From the NCBI GenBank assembly GCA_964387935.1, contig CAYLZN010000248.1, positions 1 to 8,899 of the forward strand: 8,899 nt of DNA, given 5' to 3'. Under the pieces are notes generated by a model. The model was given only the letters and a program-made list of their open reading frames with translations, ran no database searches and was not told the DNA's origin. Positions 5,592-8,899 of this stretch are shown here, one piece after another (within the stretch, counting starts at the first letter, position 1; the number at the start of each line of letters is the position of its first letter). The position numbers were made by a program, and so were the translations under genes. Origin of the DNA: CAYLZN01 sp964387935 (GTDB lineage Bacteria; Acidobacteriota; Vicinamibacteria; Vicinamibacterales; JAFNAJ01).

Positions 5592-7418
5592 ATGGGTTTC
5601 GATCACGGGTCGGCTCTCCGCCTGGACGCCCGTTCTGTGTCCACGGACGCAGTGTCGGGAACCCCTGCAGGCACGCGCCCGGAATCGGTGGCCGCGCTGC
5701 TCGTCGACGCGCCTCCGTTTCCGCCCGACACCTCCTGCAGCCGCGTCCACGACGCCTTCGTCGCCAACCCGGCCCTGCACGCCATCCCCATCGTCGATGG
5801 ACACGCGCAGCCCGTGGGTCTGGTGAGCCGCCAGGTGCTGCTCGACGCGTTCGCGCGCCCGTTCGGCCGCGACCGCCTCGCCCGCCGCGAGGTCGCCGCC
5901 TTCATGAACCCACGCCCGCTCGTCGTCGATCTCGGCACGAGCCTGGATGATGTGAGCCGGATCATCGTGGATGAGGGAGGCCGCTACATCTACGACGGGT
6001 TCATCATCACCGAGGGTGGGCGGTATGTCGGGATGGGCACAGGGTACGGCCTCATCCGGGCGCTCGCCGAGCGGCGCCAGGCGCAGCTGTTCCATCTGGC
6101 GCATCACGATGCGTTGACGGGGCTGCCGAACCGACACCTGTTCGACGACCGCCTCCGCCAGACGCTCGCGTCCGCCGAGCGATCCGCCACGCTCGTCGGC
6201 GTGATGCTGATCGACCTGGATCGCTTCAAGCGCATCAACGAATCGCTCGGCCACGAAATCGGCGACCAGGTGCTGAAGATCATCGCGGGTCGCCTCGCGG
6301 GCTACGTCCGCCGGAGCGACACCGTGGCGCGCATCAGCAGCGACGAGTTCGGGATCATCCTTCCCAACCTGACCGAGCCCGAGGATGCCACGGTCGTCGC
6401 GCGGAAGCTCGTGGACGCGCTGCGCGAGCCCCTCGACCTCGAAGGGCACGACGTCCGCCTCTCGTGCAGCATCGGGATTGGTCTCTATCCGCACCACGGC
6501 ACGTCGGCCGACGCCGTCGTCCGCAGCGCGGATGCGGCGGCGTTGCACGCGAAGGGCGTGCGCAACACCTTCCAGCTGTTCTCGAAGGACATGCTGCGGC
6601 CCGCGCGCGGGCGCTGCACCTACACGTCGCTCGCGGCGGCGCTCGAGGCGCGCGAGCTGGAGATTCACTATCAGCCGCAGATCGATTTGACCGCAGGGCG
6701 CGTCACCACGGTCGAGGCCCTGGTGCGATGGCACCATGCGGAGCTCGGGCCGATCGCGGCGAGCGAGATCGTGTCGGTCGCCGAGGACACCGGCCTGATT
6801 ACCGCGCTGTTCGAGTGGCTGCTCAGGGAGGCCTGCGAACAGGTGCGGCGCTGGTCGATCCCGGGCGACCCGCTGCGGCTGGCCGTGAACGTCTCCGGTG
6901 TGCAGTTCCGGCAGGACCGATTGCTGCCCGCCGTGGCCAACATCCTCGCGGCGACCGGCTTCGATCCCCGTCAGCTCGAGTTCGAGATCACCGAGACCGT
7001 CGTGATGCGCAATGCGCCGGCCACGCTCGCGGCGCTGCGGCACTTGCGCGGGATGGGCGTGCGCATCGCGGTGGACGACTTCGGCATTGGCTACTCGTCG
7101 CTGTCCTACCTGCGGCGGCTGCCGGTGGACGTGCTCAAGATCGACAAGCTGTTCATTCACGAGATCGGGGAAGACGAGCAGAGCGCCGCCATCGTGCGCG
7201 CGATCATCACGCTCGCCCATAGCCTTCGCCTGCGCGTGGTCGCCGAGGGCGTCGAGACGGCCGAGCAGCTCGCCCTCCTGCGCGCCCACGCCTGCGACAG
7301 CGTGCAGGGGTTCTACTTCAGCGAGGCGCTGCCTCCGGCGGTGATGGCCGGGTGGCTGGCGGAAAGAAAAGGGGTCGGGAGTCATTTTCGCAATTTCTGC
7401 GAGCCCGAGCGAAAATGA
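5592..7418 (+). CDS. CBS-GGDEF-EAL cyclic-di-GMP signalling protein (probable phosphodiesterase)
   Basis: The 608-residue product has no membrane helix and is probably cytosolic. Residues about 35-155 look like a paired CBS module (HAIPIVDGHAQPVGLVSRQ, then FMNPRPLVVDLGTSLDDVSRII), a likely nucleotide or ligand sensor. The GGDEF domain starts at HDALTGLPNR (171-181) and keeps DLDRFKRIN (208-216) and an RxxD inhibitory-site motif (240-243). Its signature is SSDEF (249-253) instead of GGDEF, so cyclase activity is doubtful. The EAL domain keeps its key residues: EAL 375-377, NVS 433-435, E468 in EITET, DDFGIGYSS 495-503, K516 in LKID, AEGVET 551-556 and QGFYF 572-576, so c-di-GMP hydrolysis is likely, perhaps tuned by GTP or c-di-GMP binding at the degenerate domain. 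Residues 593-608 (KGVGSHFRNFCEPERK) and the stop are encoded by a dispersed palindromic repeat, not by normal EAL sequence. No clear ribosome site precedes ATG 5592. Confidence 0.92.
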   Translation: MGFDHGSALRLDARSVSTDAVSGTPAGTRPESVAALLVDAPPFPPDTSCSRVHDAFVANPALHAIPIVDGHAQPVGLVSRQVLLDAFARPFGRDRLARREVAAFMNPRPLVVDLGTSLDDVSRIIVDEGGRYIYDGFIITEGGRYVGMGTGYGLIRALAERRQAQLFHLAHHDALTGLPNRHLFDDRLRQTLASAERSATLVGVMLIDLDRFKRINESLGHEIGDQVLKIIAGRLAGYVRRSDTVARISSDEFGIILPNLTEPEDATVVARKLVDALREPLDLEGHDVRLSCSIGIGLYPHHGTSADAVVRSADAAALHAKGVRNTFQLFSKDMLRPARGRCTYTSLAAALEARELEIHYQPQIDLTAGRVTTVEALVRWHHAELGPIAASEIVSVAEDTGLITALFEWLLREACEQVRRWSIPGDPLRLAVNVSGVQFRQDRLLPAVANILAATGFDPRQLEFEITETVVMRNAPATLAALRHLRGMGVRIAVDDFGIGYSSLSYLRRLPVDVLKIDKLFIHEIGEDEQSAAIVRAIITLAHSLRLRVVAEGVETAEQLALLRAHACDSVQGFYFSEALPPAVMAGWLAERKGVGSHFRNFCEPERK

Positions 7419-7431
7419 CTCCCGACCGTGC
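7367..7431. repeat. Palindromic repeat, copy 2, overlapping the 3' end of the CBS-GGDEF-EAL gene
   Basis: The perfect 19-base arms GGTCGGGAGTCATTTTCGC (7373-7391) and its reverse complement (7409-7427) flank a short middle that itself has a TCGCA/TGCGA mini-hairpin (7388-7402). Over 65 bases (AAAAGGGG to GACCGTGC) it differs from copy 3 at only two positions, both in the middle. The left side keeps AAAAGGGG, while the right side ends GACCGTGC rather than GACCCCTTTT, so the element has a polarity. Its AAAATGA provides the stop codon of the gene it overlaps. It sits between convergent genes and could also stop transcription. Confidence 0.88.
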
Positions 7432-7490
7432 GCGCTGACAGCCGCACCCGCGGCGATCGCCAGCCGCAGCGGTCCACCCTCCCGATCCGC

Positions 7491-8282
7491 TCAGGCGTCA
7501 ACGGGCTTCGAGCCGGTGACGTGCGCGAGGCAGAATTCCGAAGTGATGACCGGGGGCGCATTGGGAGCGCGCGCCAGCGCGTCGCGGATCGCGTCCCGAA
7601 TGGCCTGCAGTCCGTGCGCGTAGGCCTCGTCTGAGATGGCGCGCATCTGGGAGGCGCGGTGGCGCTGTCCGGCGTAGGCGAGGAACTCGCGCAGGTCCTG
7701 CGTCGCGGGACTGGCGTGACGCGTGACCTCGACGTCCTCGAACCCCACCTCGCGCATGAGGGCGCCCAACGCCTCCGCGTGCAGGAAGTCCGCCTCGTCC
7801 AGGGCGCGGGCCTCGGGGAAAAACCGGTAGATGGCCCAGCCCTCCATGGCCCACGGGTCGATGTCCGTGATCGCCAGGCGGCCGCGCGGGCGGAGCGCGC
7901 GATGCGCTTCGCGGAGCATCGCGGGCTTGTCGGGGACGAAGTGATACGAGAAGGTGCTGCGCAGGAAGTCCGCGCTTCGGTCGGCGAGGGGCAGGCATGC
8001 CCAGTCGGCCTGCAGGAGGGGGACGCCCGGCAGGCGGCGCCGCGCGACCTGCAGCATGCCGCGCGAGCGGTCGAGGCCGATGAGGCGTGCGCCGGGGACG
8101 ACGACCGCGTTGGCGGCGAGCCATTTGCCCGTGCCGCAGCCCAGGTCCGCGATGACCAGGGGCCGGGCGGGGCCCGGGACGGACTGGTTGGCGGCGAACG
8201 CCTCGAGGAAGGGATCGAGGGAGTGGTCGCGGAGGGGCTCGTCGTAGAGGTGGGCGATCGCGTCGTAGTCGGAGCGGGGCAT
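7491..8282 (-). CDS. Class I SAM-dependent methyltransferase (UbiE/Methyltransf_11-like)
   Basis: The 263-residue product has the Rossmann-type SAM-binding fold: motif I DLGCGTGKW at about 46-54, an acidic residue ending strand 2 (IGLDRS, D71), QADWACLPLADRSAD at about 91-105, and the post-motif segment LREAHRALRPRGRLAITDI at about 123-141. The N-terminal YDAIAHLYDE is common in small-molecule or quinone methyltransferases of this type. The substrate is unknown and neighbours give no pathway. The start is taken as ATG 8282 (MPRSDYDAIA). The frame stays open into the adjoining palindromic repeat, where an ATG at 8303 would prepend the repeat-encoded residues MTPDPFF. No good Shine-Dalgarno precedes either start because repeat copy 3 occupies that position. 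Expression may be affected by that copy. Confidence 0.9.
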   Translation of the reverse strand: MPRSDYDAIAHLYDEPLRDHSLDPFLEAFAANQSVPGPARPLVIADLGCGTGKWLAANAVVVPGARLIGLDRSRGMLQVARRRLPGVPLLQADWACLPLADRSADFLRSTFSYHFVPDKPAMLREAHRALRPRGRLAITDIDPWAMEGWAIYRFFPEARALDEADFLHAEALGALMREVGFEDVEVTRHASPATQDLREFLAYAGQRHRASQMRAISDEAYAHGLQAIRDAIRDALARAPNAPPVITSEFCLAHVTGSKPVDA

Positions 8283-8284
8283 GA

Positions 8285-8349
8285 AAAAGGGGTCGGGAGT
8301 CATTTTCGCAGTTTCTGCGATCCCGAGCGAAAATGACTCCCGACCGTGC
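8285..8349. repeat. Palindromic repeat, copy 3, abutting the methyltransferase start codon
   Basis: The perfect 19-base arms lie at 8291-8309 and 8327-8345, with an inner TCGCAG/CTGCGA hairpin (8305-8319). It is 63 of 65 bases identical to copy 2 and lies in the same orientation. It begins two bases upstream of the methyltransferase ATG and fills more than half of the 120-base divergent gap to surE, so it must lie in the 5' leader or promoter region of the methyltransferase gene. Confidence 0.88.
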
Positions 8350-8391
8350 CCGCAGACCGCCGCCCGCGCGCCAATGGCCGGCCCTCATGGC

Positions 8392-8396
8392 AAGGA
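8392..8396 (+). promoter_or_regulatory. Ribosome binding site for the surE-like gene
   Basis: AAGGA is followed by six bases and then ATG 8403. This is the clearest Shine-Dalgarno in the window for a gene start and supports the signal-peptide-bearing start of the SurE-like protein rather than an internal start closer to the SurE core. Confidence 0.6.
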
Positions 8397-8402
8397 TTTG
8401 GA

Positions 8403-8899
8403 ATGACCTGTTCAGGCCCCCGCCGAACCGCCACCACCCGCGCACTTCTCGCGACGCTGATGCTGCTCGCATCGGCCGCCCCTCCGGCCACCCCTTCGGC
8501 CGTCGCGCAGCCGACGCCCGCCCCGCCGCGGAGCCCGGAGCCCGCGCCCTTCGTCATCCTCCTGACCAACGACGATGGGTTCGAGGCGCCCGGGTTGAGG
8601 GCGCTCGTCACGGCGTTTGCGGGGTACGGTGAGCTCTACATCGCCGCCCCGGCCCAGAACCAGAGCGGCAAGGGCCACAGCCTCACGCTCGGCGACGCGG
8701 TCATCGTCCGGCAGCGCGCCGCCGAGGGTGTGGCGGCCGCGTTTGCCGTCGAGGCGACACCGGCAACAGCCGTCCGCGTCGGGCTCGAGAAGTTCGTCCC
8801 GAAGCGGCCGGCCCTCGTCATCAGCGGCATCAACCGCGGCGAGAACCTCGGGACCTCGGTCTACGTGTCGGGCACCATGGGCGCGGCGCGTGAGGCCGC
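8403..8899 (+). CDS. surE: 5'/3'-nucleotidase SurE with N-terminal signal peptide (3' end cut by window edge)
   Basis: SurE proteins are metal-dependent phosphatases acting on nucleoside monophosphates. The 165 visible residues start with a signal-peptide-like stretch: a basic RRTATTR, a hydrophobic ALLATLMLLASAA (about 14-26) and a plausible AVA-Q cleavage site after residue 35, followed by a Pro/Ala-rich linker. The SurE core then begins at about 50: FVILLTNDDGFEAPG with metal ligands D57 and D58, QSGKGHSLTL with S88, ALVISGINRGENLG with N144, and VYVSGTMGAARE. All the expected ligands visible so far are present. The dimerisation C-terminal part lies beyond the window. Classical SurE is cytosolic and lacks a leader, so this one is probably exported, perhaps for extracytoplasmic nucleotide salvage. 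AAGGA upstream supports ATG 8403. The gene is divergent from the methyltransferase gene. Confidence 0.9.
   Translation, partial: MTCSGPRRTATTRALLATLMLLASAAPPATPSAVAQPTPAPPRSPEPAPFVILLTNDDGFEAPGLRALVTAFAGYGELYIAAPAQNQSGKGHSLTLGDAVIVRQRAAEGVAAAFAVEATPATAVRVGLEKFVPKRPALVISGINRGENLGTSVYVSGTMGAAREA

Noticed and set aside
5562..7385. A 607-codon open frame on the minus strand, fully antisense to the CBS-GGDEF-EAL gene
   Set aside because: It mirrors the codon structure of the real gene in high-GC DNA, its product is rich in Arg, His and Gln without any recognisable domain, and its ATG comes from the palindromic repeat (MTPDPF).
7659..8336. Plus-strand open frame opposite the methyltransferase, ending in KGVGSHFRSFCDPERK
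   Set aside because: It is antisense to a clear methyltransferase. The familiar tail is simply repeat copy 3 read in the same frame as copy 2, not evidence of a gene.
3764..8349. CRISPR array
   Set aside because: The three repeat copies are kilobases apart with genes between them, are long palindromes, and have no regular spacers or cas genes.

Overview
This GC-rich window (roughly two-thirds or more G+C by eye) looks like chromosomal DNA from a bacterium with a Gram-negative-type envelope. Gene style and the dispersed palindromes starting AAAAGGGGTCGGGAGT suggest an Acidobacteriota/Vicinamibacteria-like lineage. That assignment is inference, because no rRNA or other phylogenetic marker is present. 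Almost all the DNA is coding and no gap exceeds about 210 bases. No tRNA, rRNA, CRISPR array, transposase or phage gene was seen.

Layout: (1) bases 1-3761 (+) hold a two-gene operon: an FtsX/MacB-type ABC permease cut by the left edge, then an AttH/CrtC-like lipocalin-fold secreted protein whose start overlaps the permease stop (TGATG). This matches the known pairing of such permeases with AttH-type proteins in envelope export systems. (2) Bases 3762-3910 are a 139-bp composite palindrome between convergent genes. (3) Bases 3911-4732 (-) encode a DPM1-like family 2 glycosyltransferase. (4) Bases 4733-4941 are a divergent intergenic region with a heptamer tandem repeat and a 24-nt hairpin. (5) Bases 4942-5520 (+) encode aat, the N-degron leucyl/phenylalanyl transferase. 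(6) Bases 5592-7418 (+) encode a CBS-GGDEF-EAL cyclic-di-GMP protein with a degenerate cyclase motif (SSDEF) and an intact EAL site, preceded by a possible sigma-28-like promoter. (7) Bases 7491-8282 (-) encode a class I SAM methyltransferase. (8) Bases 8403-8899 (+) hold the start of a surE-type nucleotidase that, unusually for SurE, begins with a signal peptide and runs off the right edge.

The least ordinary feature is a family of dispersed palindromes at three places (3764-3902, 7367-7431, 8285-8349). The last two are 63/65 identical. One copy supplies the last 16 codons and the stop of the CBS-GGDEF-EAL gene. Another abuts the methyltransferase start codon and offers an in-frame alternative ATG. 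The first is a nested pair of two related palindromes. Arm sequences differ between copies yet still pair perfectly, as expected for a structure-dependent REP/RAYT-like element. No transposase for it lies in the window. The genes do not form one pathway; they are several small units separated by these elements.
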